NCBI RefSeq assembly: GCF_000400715.1
Contig: NZ_KE007351.1
Coordinates: forward strand, 257,530-321,529
Direction: 5' to 3'
Origin: Acinetobacter genomosp. 15BJ
Lineage (GTDB): Bacteria; Pseudomonadota; Gammaproteobacteria; Pseudomonadales; Moraxellaceae
Length of the DNA stretch: 64,000 bases
Below, piece after piece: positions 53,624-61,149 of the stretch; the first letter of the stretch is position 1, and every line of letters begins with the position of its first letter. Below the pieces are notes generated by a model. The model made no database searches. It saw only the letters and a list, made by a program, of their open reading frames with translations, and was not told where the DNA came from. Made by a program: the position numbers and the translations under genes.

Positions 53624-54400
53624 TTATCCGACACGCTGAACAATTTCTTGTGCTAAAGTTTCAAAAGCTTTTCGAACTTTTGAGTTTTTATCAACAGATA
53701 ATAAAGGTTGTTGCAAAATTGCAGCTTGATTAACCTTAGTGCTCATTGGAATTGTGGTATGCAATAATTCTCCAACTTGATTAAATGCTTCATCTTTTAT
53801 TAATTTACATACATTCTGACGCTCATCATGTTTAATTAATAAAGCACCTAAGAGTTCTAATTCAGGGTTAACTCTTCTAATTTTACTTAAATGATTAATT
53901 AAATCAGTAACACCATAGAGACCGTATTGTGAACCAGATTCAATTGGAACAATAACATGTGTCGAAGCGGCTAAAGCATTGCTGGTTAGTAATTTTAAGC
54001 TAGGAGGGCAATCAATAAGAATGTAGTCATATAATCCTTCTAGAATTTCCAATTTATTTGAAAGTTCCTCGGATGGTCTTGGTGCATCATCTTTCAATTG
54101 ATCTTCAGTTTTACCAAGAGTTAATGAGCCATATATTAAGGAAACATTTTTAAATTTTGTTTCTTCTTCTAATGCTTCCGATAATAGACTTATATCACCA
54201 ATAAGTAATTCAGCTGATGTAGTTTCAACTTCGCTAGGATGTCTTAATCCTATATGTAAACTTGCATTTGCTTGTGGATCCAGATCAATTACTAAGACCT
54301 TATTTCCTAATTCAGCAAGTTCTGAAGCAAGATGTACTACAGTAGTTGTTTTCCCGCAACCACCTTTATGATTAGCTACAGCAATGATTTTAGTTGACAT
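53624..54400 (-). CDS. parA: ParA-type partition ATPase
   Basis: 258 residues with the deviant Walker A (NHKGGCGKTTT), Walker A' DLDPQANAS, and YILIDCPPSL as Walker B. It moves plasmid copies along the nucleoid with ParB. The lack of an N-terminal HTH makes it a small (type Ib-like) ParA, but the 299-residue ParB is larger than usual for that type. The palindrome at 54448 lies in its promoter. Confidence 0.93.
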   Translation of the reverse strand: MSTKIIAVANHKGGCGKTTTVVHLASELAELGNKVLVIDLDPQANASLHIGLRHPSEVETTSAELLIGDISLLSEALEEETKFKNVSLIYGSLTLGKTEDQLKDDAPRPSEELSNKLEILEGLYDYILIDCPPSLKLLTSNALAASTHVIVPIESGSQYGLYGVTDLINHLSKIRRVNPELELLGALLIKHDERQNVCKLIKDEAFNQVGELLHTTIPMSTKVNQAAILQQPLLSVDKNSKVRKAFETLAQEIVQRVG

Positions 54401-54447
54401 ATTTGTCTTAAGGAATTTACTTTGATTTCATTTAATATAAAGATATT

Positions 54448-54464
54448 TGTAGCAACTTGCTACA
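54448..54464. promoter_or_regulatory. candidate parS palindrome upstream of parA
   Basis: TGTAGCAACTTGCTACA, perfect 8-bp arms around one base, 47 bp upstream of the parA ATG. No T tract follows, so it is not a terminator. Same core as 52676-52692 and 56490-56506. Confidence 0.6.
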
Positions 54465-54519
54465 GTTCCTTTGTCATATTTTTATCTTTTGAATTCAAAA
54501 GATGTGGGAAAAACATTTC

Positions 54520-54636
54520 TTAACTTTTTTTAAAAATATAGCTAGCTAATTTTAATTAGTATTAATTAATATTAATTAGTTAATTATAATTAGACTGATT
54601 TTATTTGTTTAAAAACAAATATATAGAGTTTTTAAA
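54520..54636. other. AT-rich block next to the iterons
   Basis: Almost pure A+T with repeated TTAATTAGT-like words, directly abutting the first iteron. It is the natural candidate for the strand-opening element of the origin. Confidence 0.6.
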
Positions 54637-54788
54637 GTGGAAGGCCTGTCATTGATAAGTGGAAGGCCTGTCATTGATAAGTGGAAGATCTGTCACCGAT
54701 AAGTGGAAGGTTTGTCACTAATAAGTGGAAGGTCTGTCACCGATAAGTGGAAGGTTTGTCACTATGGTGGAAGACTTGTCCTTGTGAT
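54637..54788 (+). repeat. iteron array of the plasmid origin
   Basis: Six head-to-tail 22-bp repeats starting GTGGAAGGYYTGTCAYYGAT (at 54637, 54659, 54681, 54703, 54725, 54747), the sixth short by two bases, then a seventh related unit at 54767. These are Rep-binding sites for Rep_3-type initiation and copy control. Confidence 0.92.
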
Positions 54789-54872
54789 TTATTTTAACGT
54801 GGATTTTTTAATTTAAAACAATATAATTCAATTGCTTATGATGTTGATAAGTTTGTTTTTCTTAAAATAAAG

Positions 54873-55107
54873 GTGGAAGACTTGTCATTAGATGTTTTTT
54901 ATTCTGTGGATAAACTATTTGTATAAAATTTAATTGATAACATGATGTTTGATAGTCAAGAATACCGGAATGGTGGAAGGTTTGTCACTTTAATAGTGGA
55001 ATATGTGTTAAGTAATTCCACTTTAGTGGTGTTGTAGGCTATTCCTACTTTCAAATTGATTACTTTAGCGACACGGATGAATTCTCAAAGGTGGAAGAAT
55101 TGTCACT
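54873..55107 (+). repeat. dispersed iteron-like sites
   Basis: Single copies of GTGGAAG-N2-TTGTCA in direct orientation at 54873, 54973 and 55091. Their spacing is irregular, unlike the tandem array. They probably add weaker Rep contacts or handcuffing sites. Confidence 0.75.
54905..54913 (-). promoter_or_regulatory. DnaA box
   Basis: TGTGGATAA, the perfect reverse complement of TTATCCACA, between the iteron array and rep. It supports this segment being the replication origin. Confidence 0.75.
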
Positions 55108-55172
55108 TAAAAGTGTTTAGTTTTATAGATATTCCACCATAAGGCTGAATAGTATCAAAATTGCACTTTAAT

Positions 55173-55313
55173 AGTGACACTTCTTCCACTCTTAAGATGT
55201 TTGATGGGCATAAACTGAGTTAATTTAATGTAAGCAAGAGAAAATAGTGAGCGGTTTGCATCTTCTTCCACTTTTGTGTATAACATGTAGAAAATATTTT
55301 AATCTTTCCACTT
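55173..55313 (-). promoter_or_regulatory. inverted iteron-like sites in the rep promoter
   Basis: Reverse-oriented GTGGAAGAAGTGTCACT at 55173-55189, a partial copy around 55262-55273, and ATAAGTGGAAAG ending at the rep start (about 55301-55312). Inverted partial iterons over rep promoters are the usual autorepression sites bound by Rep dimers. Confidence 0.65.
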
Positions 55314-56486
55314 ATGAGCAATCACAACGAACCAGAAGAATTAGAACATCTACCTTATTGTATTGGTAATATTCGACATAATGGAGTAGTCAGCACTAGT
55401 AACCGTCTGATTAGACCAATTGAATTATCATCTAATGAGTATAAAGCTCTACTTTATGCAATGGCTGTTGCGAATTATGGTGAGAAGAATAATCAAGATC
55501 GTGAAATTACAGAGCAAACTTATATTTATTTGCATAAAGATGATTTAGGCGAACTATTAGGATTAGATAAAAAGAATTCCATTAATGTTGCTATTGATCG
55601 TATTTATAAAGAATTATCATCACGAGTAGCTCATTTTGTAATTGAAGAGCCCGTGGATGATAATAAGCGTAAAGTTAAAAAAGTACACTCAGTAGTACCA
55701 ATTATTCGTGAACTCCGTTGGGAAGATGACGCTAAAAATGCTTTGCAGATACGTTTCACCAGTGAAGTACTTCCATATTTTACTCGTTTAGCAAATGGAA
55801 ATTTTACGACCTATCAATTGAAAGATTTATTTGCTTTGGACTCTGTAACTAGTATGAGTTTGTATTCATACTTTATCAAAAATGAATTTAAGTATGCTAA
55901 TCAAGATTCTTATGAGGTTGAACTTTCACTTGAGAATATCAAAGCATTAATTGATATTGGGGAGAAAAAATACGATCGTTGGGTTGATTTTAGACGATAC
56001 GTTTTAGACAAAATTATTGAAGAAATTAATGAAAGGACTAGTCTTCAATTAGAATACGATACCATCAAGAAAGGTCGACCTATTGTCGGAGTTCGATTTA
56101 AAATTCTTAATAGGCATGCCACTGAAGTTGTTGTATCTAATACTAATGATAAGACTCAAATCTATTTAGATGTCAATTTTGATGATAATGCGCTTGTTAA
56201 AGAATTAGGTGCGAAGTTCGATATGACTGTAAGGTCTTGGTACATCTATGCAAACGATCCAAATTATAAACAATTTAGTAAGTGGTTTAAGACAGAAGGG
56301 TGCTTAACTGAATCTCAAGCAAATGTGATAGTGAATGATATTATGTTCCAAATGGATTTTGCTGTAGCTGGCAGTTCAATGAGTGAATTTAAGAAAGAAA
56401 TGAAATATAAATTAAAAAATAATCCAAATTTTGTAAAAGAAAATAGAAAACGATTGAATGAAATATTTGGAAAAGACGTTATATGA
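55314..56486 (+). CDS. Rep_3-superfamily replication initiator with C-terminal DUF5710-like domain
   Basis: 390 residues. Residues ~30-235 are the two winged helices of Rep_3 initiators (LIRPIELSSNEYKALLYAMA, LDSVTSMSLYSYFIKNEFKY, YDRWVDFRRYVLDKIIEEIN). Residues ~280-325 (IYLDVNFDDNALVKELGAKF, RSWYIYANDP) resemble DUF5710, a small domain usually found in topoisomerase-primase-like proteins, and it is unusual in a Rep. It binds the 22-bp iterons upstream. ATG at 55314 overlaps an inverted iteron; no Shine-Dalgarno is obvious, consistent with low expression. Confidence 0.9.
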   Translation: MSNHNEPEELEHLPYCIGNIRHNGVVSTSNRLIRPIELSSNEYKALLYAMAVANYGEKNNQDREITEQTYIYLHKDDLGELLGLDKKNSINVAIDRIYKELSSRVAHFVIEEPVDDNKRKVKKVHSVVPIIRELRWEDDAKNALQIRFTSEVLPYFTRLANGNFTTYQLKDLFALDSVTSMSLYSYFIKNEFKYANQDSYEVELSLENIKALIDIGEKKYDRWVDFRRYVLDKIIEEINERTSLQLEYDTIKKGRPIVGVRFKILNRHATEVVVSNTNDKTQIYLDVNFDDNALVKELGAKFDMTVRSWYIYANDPNYKQFSKWFKTEGCLTESQANVIVNDIMFQMDFAVAGSSMSEFKKEMKYKLKNNPNFVKENRKRLNEIFGKDVI

Positions 56487-56489
56487 CTG

Positions 56490-56506
56490 TGTAGCAACTT
56501 GCTACA
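56490..56506. promoter_or_regulatory. candidate parS palindrome downstream of rep
   Basis: TGTAGCAACTTGCTACA, identical to 54448-54464, four bases after the rep stop and extended by one more pair (G...C). The following TTTTC is a poor T tract. Confidence 0.55.
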
Positions 56507-56577
56507 CTTTTCACTATAAGGTGTGAAATAAGCTTGATATCAGTTTACGTCATATTTTGATAGCTATTTAATAGACC

Positions 56578-56628
56578 TATGAACTCATAATCCGTTGGTC
56601 GACAGTTCAATTCTGTCTGGGCCCACCA
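56578..56628 (+). pseudogene. 3' half of a tRNA gene, anticodon CAU (tRNA-Met-like relic)
   Basis: CTCATAA anticodon loop (CAT at 56586-56588), variable loop, a perfect T stem-loop GACAG-TTCAATT-CTGTC (56601-56617), then acceptor 3' strand TGGGCCC and ACCA (CCA encoded, 56626-56628). The 5' acceptor strand and a proper D arm are missing upstream, so it cannot fold. Such 3' halves are left by integrases that use tRNA genes as attachment sites. Confidence 0.7.
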
Positions 56629-56638
56629 TATAAAACAA

Positions 56639-56672
56639 CCACTTACGCGTACAAATCGTAAGTGGTTTTTTT
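56639..56672 (+). terminator. intrinsic terminator after the tRNA relic
   Basis: Perfect 9-bp stem CCACTTACG/CGTAAGTGG with a 9-nt loop, followed by seven T. It resembles the end of a chromosomal tRNA operon carried along with the relic. Confidence 0.85.
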
Positions 56673-56724
56673 GTTTTTAGATTCTGGTAAGCAGATAAAA
56701 TCAACTTAAACAAACAGTTTCTTT

Positions 56725-57222
56725 CTATAGTTCTACTAGGTTTTGATCTGTGCTTGGAATGAAGTCTTGAAGTTTGGGGTGAACACGGAAATCTGCTTCA
56801 GCTTTTGTAGATATCTCTTTAACTTCACTAGACCAGTTTTCCTTTCTGTATTCTCGCCAATTTAATTTAATTTTGAGTGGACGACTATATCCTTTTAATT
56901 CCATAAGGAAGATCTGATCACATAATTCATCAAATAAAAAGACATGTGAACGATGGAAGTGAGGATTTCTTTTTAGTAATAACTCTAATGAATTTATGAG
57001 AAGTGAACAGCAATCATTAGAAAGAGCAGTACTATTAATTGTTACTCCCCAGTGATGCAATAAATACAATGTACATAGGCTGTCGAGTGAGCCATAGCTT
57101 GCTATATGTTCTAAGCAACTCTTATCAAAATCTTTAATACGTCGATTGGATGAAATGAACTCTACGATATAGTGAGGTAGAGTAGTTAATTCTAATAATA
57201 TAAGACATGCAAAAAAAATCAT
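56725..57222 (-). CDS. hypothetical protein
   Basis: 165 residues, no family recognised. The N-terminus (MIFFACLILLELTTLPHYIV) is hydrophobic, perhaps a weak signal or anchor. The rest is mixed with several Cys and Leu-rich helices. No clear ribosome site. It stands alone next to the tRNA relic. Moderate doubt that it is expressed. Confidence 0.45.
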   Translation of the reverse strand: MIFFACLILLELTTLPHYIVEFISSNRRIKDFDKSCLEHIASYGSLDSLCTLYLLHHWGVTINSTALSNDCCSLLINSLELLLKRNPHFHRSHVFLFDELCDQIFLMELKGYSRPLKIKLNWREYRKENWSSEVKEISTKAEADFRVHPKLQDFIPSTDQNLVEL

Positions 57223-57606
57223 TTGAAGTTCTGATCAAACTCAGAGCACTTTTGATATTAGATTTACCAGACTTTATTCGAGGTTTTATCTTGAATCTTA
57301 AAAACAAGCTGGATGCTTACATCAAAAGAACTCTTAACACGGGGGCGAAATCGAATAAAGCCGTTGATGAATTTGAGGTCCTAAAATGGTTATGTATAAG
57401 CAATATTCAAAAGATACTGCCTTTAGAATGTTATGGAAATACAGTTTGCAACAGGGTGTCATGAGATAAGGAAGATTTATGATGTGGAATTGAATACGAG
57501 GAGAGTTCTATACATTGTTAATGGTACTGGAACGTTATCCTAAAGTTTGGATATTACCTTGTATCTTTTTTCTATTTTGTATAGCTGTTATGGCATGGCT
57601 TAATAG
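57223..57606. other. region with only weak coding signal
   Basis: An 85-codon frame (57207-57464, +) overlaps the start of the gene at 56725-57222 and has no ribosome site. A 34-codon frame ending at ~57622 would encode a single membrane helix (WILPCIFFLFCIAVMAWLN). Neither is convincing; the stretch is probably debris left of the IS3 remnant. Confidence 0.35.
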
Positions 57607-58138
57607 TCACTCCTCAGCATGATGCAAGTCATGTAAATCTCGCTTTGCTCGATGTTCTGGATTTTCGCAGAGATCTAGAGTCCGGTAATAGGTTGAAGCT
57701 GCGATCGGTAAAATCCTACAAATCGCATCAACACCATATAAGTCTTTATTGTTATGGATGAAATCCACCATTATTTGTGTGGGCGGTCGAGCTCCGCCTG
57801 GGCGAAAAAAGCGGCTGCTTTACGTAGAATTTCATTGGCACGCTTTAATTCTTTAATTTCACGTTCCATTTGCTTCATTTTTTCTTGATCAGATATCTGT
57901 TGTACTTTAATAGGATTTTGCTGATCTAAATGCTTTTGATGCCAGGCACGAAGTGTTTCAGGAGTACAACCAATCTTAGGCGCAATTGCTGTGATTGCAG
58001 CCCAAGTAGAAGGATAATCTTTTTCAGATTCAATCAATAATTGAACCGCTCTTTCTCTGATTTCAGGGGTATATTTTAATTTTGTCATCGGGATAGTCTC
58101 TCAGAATATTGACTCTCCGACAAACCCGGTACGGTTCA
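57607..58138 (-). mobile_element. truncated IS3-family element
   Basis: Contains complete orfA, the first ~55 codons of orfB (MVDFIHNNKDLYGVDAICRI, AASTYYRTLDLCENPEHRAK, stopped at 57607), and the right terminal repeat TGAACCGTACCGGGTTTGTC (reverse of 58119-58138). The rest of orfB and the other end are missing. It is inserted into, or abuts, the 117-bp repeat starting at 58139. Confidence 0.78.
57771..58088 (-). CDS. IS3-family OrfA
   Basis: 105 residues, HTH_Tnp_1 fold (KYTPEIRERAVQLLIESEKD, APKIGCTPETLRAWHQKHLD) and leucine-zipper tail MEREIKELKRANEILRKAAA. Reading frame intact, but the partner orfB is truncated, so the element cannot move by itself. Related to, not identical with, the fragment at 24356-24472. 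Confidence 0.85.
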   Translation of the reverse strand: MTKLKYTPEIRERAVQLLIESEKDYPSTWAAITAIAPKIGCTPETLRAWHQKHLDQQNPIKVQQISDQEKMKQMEREIKELKRANEILRKAAAFFAQAELDRPHK

Positions 58139-58255
58139 TAAAGCTCAGAAAGCTGTTATTGAACAAAGAAATTTAAATCCTGTGCTTGACTCTTGTGGTT
58201 AAAAACAGGACATTTTAAATGGTTTATCGCATAGACATTTTAATTGGTGAATAAC
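58139..58255 (+). repeat. 117-bp inverted repeat, left copy (transposase 3' end plus terminal DNA)
   Basis: Reverse complement of 60071-60187 with only a few differences. Its first half encodes KAQKAVIEQRNLNPVLDSCG-stop. The second half is a terminal-like region with two tandem GACATTTTAAWTGG words. It looks like the 3' end of an ISNCY/IS1202-type element. Confidence 0.75.
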
Positions 58256-58323
58256 AGTGTTTTTAATATTACTTTAAGATCAGTATCTTATCGTTATTCA
58301 TACCCTCTGGAACGTTCTCGTTC
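58256..58323. other. short AT-rich spacer
   Basis: No gene. It leads into a terminator hairpin. Confidence 0.4.
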
Positions 58324-58354
58324 AACCGACTTGGAAACAAGTCGGTTTCTTTTT
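58324..58354 (+). terminator. intrinsic terminator
   Basis: 10-bp perfect stem AACCGACTTG/CAAGTCGGTT with GAAA loop and TTTCTTTTT tail. No gene is visible immediately upstream, so it may end a lost gene or a small RNA. Confidence 0.75.
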
Positions 58355-58660
58355 AAGCAAAACTGTAACTTTTAGCCAATAAAATTGATCAAAAAACATT
58401 CGTTTTTGCATTTTTTCCTGATTTCTCAAGGGTCACAGTTCATAAATAATCCCCAATTTCTGCGGACAACTCTTGGGATAAAATAGGCCAACTTTGTAAG
58501 CTAAAACTTACATGAATTTAAGATTTTTGAGGATTGGTAATCCAAAGCATTAGCCCTATGATGAATACATAAGAGAACTGGATGTTTCCAGAAAACAAGA
58601 ATAAGAAAATAGCGCAAGGAATGGGCAGCACGAGATCAGTAAGACGAGCACCCCGATATG
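58355..58660. other. non-coding stretch between two strong terminators
   Basis: ~300 bp with no protein gene. Being bounded on both sides by strong + strand terminators, it could encode a small RNA ending at 58691, but no promoter is convincing. Confidence 0.35.
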
Positions 58661-58691
58661 AAAAAGCCCGACAGGATGTCGGGCTTTTTTA
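58661..58691 (+). terminator. intrinsic terminator upstream of vapBC
   Basis: 13-bp stem AAAAAGCCCGACA/TGTCGGGCTTTTT with a 3-nt loop and T run. It insulates the vapBC promoter. Confidence 0.85.
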
Positions 58692-58715
58692 TTGCCTTAT
58701 GATTTTAATTTCACT

Positions 58716-58765
58716 TTGACTTTACAAGATTTAATGTTAAGATATGTATCAATGATATATATCTT
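58716..58765 (+). promoter_or_regulatory. vapBC promoter and operator
   Basis: TTGACT (58716-58721) and TAAGAT (58738-58743), 16 bp apart. A long palindrome, AAGATATGTATC-AAT-GATATATATCTT with one mismatched pair (58739-58765), covers the -10, as expected for VapB/VapC autorepression. Confidence 0.7.
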
Positions 58766-58782
58766 GGTTTCGGGAGGTAATT

Positions 58783-59013
58783 ATGGAAATTGCGAAAGTA
58801 TTTCAAACTGGTCGCAGTCAGGCTGTTCGCTTGCCTAAAGCCTTTCGCTTTAATGGCACGGAAGTGGCCATCAAAAGCTTCGGTCGTGGTGTATTACTCA
58901 TGCCCATCGACAATCCTTGGGATGTCATGTTAGAAGCAATAAATGAGTTTGAGGTTGGATTCCAATTGGAGCGAGCTGATCAAGGCGAACAGCTCCGTGA
59001 GGAGTTCAGATGA
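58783..59013 (+). CDS. vapB: VapB-type AbrB-fold antitoxin
   Basis: 76 residues. The N-terminal swapped-hairpin DNA-binding fold reads AKVFQTGRSQAVRLPKAFRF; the C-terminal tail (FEVGFQLERADQGEQLREEF) should wrap VapC. Excellent ribosome site GGGAGGT. ATGA overlap of 4 bp with vapC. Confidence 0.92.
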   Translation: MEIAKVFQTGRSQAVRLPKAFRFNGTEVAIKSFGRGVLLMPIDNPWDVMLEAINEFEVGFQLERADQGEQLREEFR

Positions 59014-59405
59014 TTTACCTCTTAGACACAAATATTTGTATCTATGTCATCAATAATAAGCCTCAACAAGTTTTTGAGCGCTTTAAGCAATATCAACTCG
59101 GCCAGCTTGCGATTTCGAGTATCACGGCATCTGAGCTGGCTTTTGGTGTAGAGAAGTCTGGATCTGAACGCAATAAACAGGCGTTAAACAAGTTTTTGTC
59201 ACCTTTAGAGATTCTTCCTTACGATGAACAGGCGATTTGGCATTACGCCAAATTACGCCAGAATCTTCAATCTACAGGTAAACCGATTGGCAGCTTAGAT
59301 ATGCTGATCGCTGCTCATGCTTTGGCATTGGATGTTGTATTAGTTACGAACAATACAAAAGAATTTGAACGAATTGATGGTCTGAAGCTAGAGAATTGGG
59401 TCTAA
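59010..59405 (+). CDS. vapC: VapC-type PIN-domain ribonuclease toxin
   Basis: 131 residues. The PIN acidic residues are visible: D6 (MIYLLDTN), E42 (ITASELAFGVEKS) and D98 (GSLDMLIAAHA), with the conserved LVTNNTKEF near the C-terminus. Most VapC toxins cut tRNA or rRNA; target here unknown. It appears intact and paired with VapB, so likely a working addiction module that stabilises the plasmid. Confidence 0.93.
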   Translation: MIYLLDTNICIYVINNKPQQVFERFKQYQLGQLAISSITASELAFGVEKSGSERNKQALNKFLSPLEILPYDEQAIWHYAKLRQNLQSTGKPIGSLDMLIAAHALALDVVLVTNNTKEFERIDGLKLENWV

Positions 59406-59565
59406 TCGCTATATCTAGCCCGCCCTATGCAGGGCTAGAATTCGTATAAGAGATTTATGTTAAATGGATACAGCTTTTGAAAATTTTAACTTTGAATCAG
59501 AGATTTCATTTTTAATATGATAAAAACCAAAGGATAAAGAAAATTTTGATTTAGGTATGTCATAA

Positions 59566-59997
59566 GTGAATTTTTCAGGTGATGTAGAGGTTTTTTTATC
59601 TTGTCTTGGAACTAAAGAGTCAAGTTCAGATATTTTGAAAGCAGTTATTCTTGTTGCAAGTGAGTTTGACTCATTAGAGACTAATTTTGGTGGAGAAAAG
59701 CTATCCTATTGGCAATTTTTTAAGAGAGGTATTACGTTCAGGTTTAATGAACATCAGATACTAGATACCATTTTCATCTACGTCAAAGAGAATGAAGAAT
59801 ATTACCCATACCCATTTTTAGAAAATCTGATCACAGGTATTAATCACAAAAGTACGATGCAATCTGTAGCTAATTTATTTGGAACCCCCGAAAGAGAAAG
59901 TAACAGTTGGCTTAAATACAAAATATTTGATAATTATTTACATTTTGAGTTTCATAATTCATTAGAATTGAAACAAATTACAATGGGACAATATTAA
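59566..59997 (+). CDS. hypothetical protein
   Basis: 143 residues starting from GTG (AGG ten bases upstream). MNFSGDVEVFLSCLGTKESS..., acidic, no signal or membrane segment, ending FHNSLELKQITMGQY. Size and composition recall small immunity-type proteins, but no family was recognised. It shares the interval between the 117-bp inverted repeats with vapBC. Confidence 0.5.
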   Translation: MNFSGDVEVFLSCLGTKESSSDILKAVILVASEFDSLETNFGGEKLSYWQFFKRGITFRFNEHQILDTIFIYVKENEEYYPYPFLENLITGINHKSTMQSVANLFGTPERESNSWLKYKIFDNYLHFEFHNSLELKQITMGQY

Positions 59998-60070
59998 TAC
60001 CATGTTATTAATTTTTATGTATTTTTTTAAATTTAAACCCTAGATTTGAGTCTAGGATTTTTTATGTTAT

Positions 60071-60187
60071 GTTATTCACCAATTAAAATGTCTATGCGAT
60101 AAACCATTTAAAATGTCCTGTTTTTAACTACAAGAGTCAAGCACAGGATTTAACTTTCTTTGTTCAATATCGGCTTTCTGAGCTTTA
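60071..60187 (-). repeat. 117-bp inverted repeat, right copy
   Basis: Reverse complement of 58139-58255. It contains the terminal region with two GACATTTTAAWTGG words and the last ~20 codons of the probable transposase fragment at 60124. Confidence 0.75.
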
Positions 60188-60402
60188 CGGCTTGGCATAC
60201 TTTTCTTGGCCCGGGAACGTTTATTCTGTTTCTCCAACTCTTCATGCTGTTGCTGGATATGCGCCAGAACTGAACCTAATCTTTTATTATCAACGACTTT
60301 ATTCTGCTGTAGCCCAGCTAATTTATTGAGGATGCTGTATAGGCATTTACTCATCGATACTGGTTCTGCTAAGATTGGGTTTATAAGAATTAAAATGTTC
60401 AA
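60124..60402 (-). pseudogene. C-terminal fragment of a probable ISNCY/IS1202-type transposase
   Basis: Open frame ending KVVDNKRLGSVLAHIQQQHE, then a basic KRSRAKKSMPSRKAQKADIE and NPVLDSCS-stop. Only this tail (real similarity probably from ~60350 on) remains and the catalytic part is lost. The call rests on the tail and on the adjoining repeated terminal words, so the family is tentative. Confidence 0.45.
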
Positions 60403-60431
60403 AAAATCTAATAAAATTAATGGATATATTT

Positions 60432-60689
60432 ATGAATAAACGGACTGCTTTAGAAATTACCCAAAAGTTACGATCTATTTATGCTCATCAAGTCAGAGTG
60501 GCAGAGCTATTTTTAAAAATAGGCGAAGTCTCTAATCTTACCCCTCTAATCCTCACAGGAAATAAAACCGTTTTTTCTTTTAAAGAAACTGGGAAATCTC
60601 TCACTAAAATTAAAAAGGAAATTTCTTCTGTGAAAAGTACTTCGCAAGCAGACGAAGTATTGGCAGATATTATTTCTGAGCTGGTATAG
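60432..60689 (+). CDS. small hypothetical protein
   Basis: 85 residues, MNKRTALEITQKLRSIYAHQ..., helical and basic, with no recognised domain. An in-frame ATG at 60420 is an alternative start; neither has a strong ribosome site. A strong terminator follows its stop by ~20 bp, supporting a real transcript. Confidence 0.55.
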   Translation: MNKRTALEITQKLRSIYAHQVRVAELFLKIGEVSNLTPLILTGNKTVFSFKETGKSLTKIKKEISSVKSTSQADEVLADIISELV

Positions 60690-60710
60690 TCCCGACAGTA
60701 AATAATGAAA

Positions 60711-60748
60711 AAAGCTGAATTTCCTAATAGGAAATTCAGCTTTTTTTT
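60711..60748 (+). terminator. intrinsic terminator
   Basis: 14-bp perfect stem AAAGCTGAATTTCC/GGAAATTCAGCTTT, 5-nt loop, eight T. Confidence 0.88.
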
Positions 60749-60777
60749 ACTTTCTAGTGAGACTAATCCTCACTATA

Positions 60778-60891
60778 TTACTTCTGTTTTTTAAGCTGCT
60801 TTTTGAACTTATTTAACTTGTTTTTGTGTTTTGAAATCTTTTCAAGACGTGCTTTGATCTTCTGTTTCAAGATTTTAACTTGCTTCGACAT
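60778..60891 (-). CDS. 37-residue highly basic protein
   Basis: MSKQVKILKQKIKARLEKIS, then KHKNKLNKFKKQLKKQK: about 16 Lys/Arg in 37 residues, predicted helical. The ribosome site AAGGAGTGACATC-ATG is excellent and lies in the last codons of the upstream RHH-type gene, so the pair is co-translated. No family known to me; a nucleic-acid-binding or membrane-active peptide are both possible. Confidence 0.65.
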   Translation of the reverse strand: MSKQVKILKQKIKARLEKISKHKNKLNKFKKQLKKQK

Positions 60892-60895
60892 GATG

Positions 60896-61090
60896 TCACT
60901 CCTTGGTATGAATATCCGCTGACTGATTTTTTTTCATAAAACTACGGATAAATTTTCTTAATTCTCTAGCGGCACTGGTGTCCATAGCTTCACACAATTG
61001 AATGAACTCATCACGTTCAGTGCTGTTAATGCGAATTAAGAGTTGCCCATCTTTTTTGTTGGCCTTTATTTTTTTGGGTTGATCAGTCAT
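60896..61090 (-). CDS. small ribbon-helix-helix-like protein
   Basis: 64 residues: a basic N-terminus (TDQPKKIKANKKDG), a strand-like QLLIRINSTERDEFIQLCEA, and a helix (ARELRKFIRSFMKK), the pattern of plasmid copy-control or antitoxin RHH repressors. The palindrome at 61125-61149 sits just upstream and is the natural operator. First gene of a two-gene operon with the 37-residue basic protein. Confidence 0.65.
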   Translation of the reverse strand: MTDQPKKIKANKKDGQLLIRINSTERDEFIQLCEAMDTSAARELRKFIRSFMKKNQSADIHTKE

Positions 61091-61124
61091 AAGATATTTA
61101 TTCCCAAAGGCATTAAAACAATAA

Positions 61125-61149
61125 AATGTATATACACTATATATACATT
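61125..61149. promoter_or_regulatory. palindromic operator upstream of the RHH-type gene
   Basis: Perfect 10-bp arms AATGTATATA/TATATACATT around CACTA, 35 bp before the ATG at 61090. It overlaps TATA-type -10 sequence on the reverse strand. Probable autoregulation. Confidence 0.6.

Noticed and set aside
54637..54788. CRISPR array
   Set aside because: The repeats are head to tail with no spacers and are adjacent to Rep_3, so they are iterons.
57207..57464. 85-codon + strand frame
   Set aside because: Overlaps the start of the divergent frame at 57222, no ribosome site, no recognisable content.
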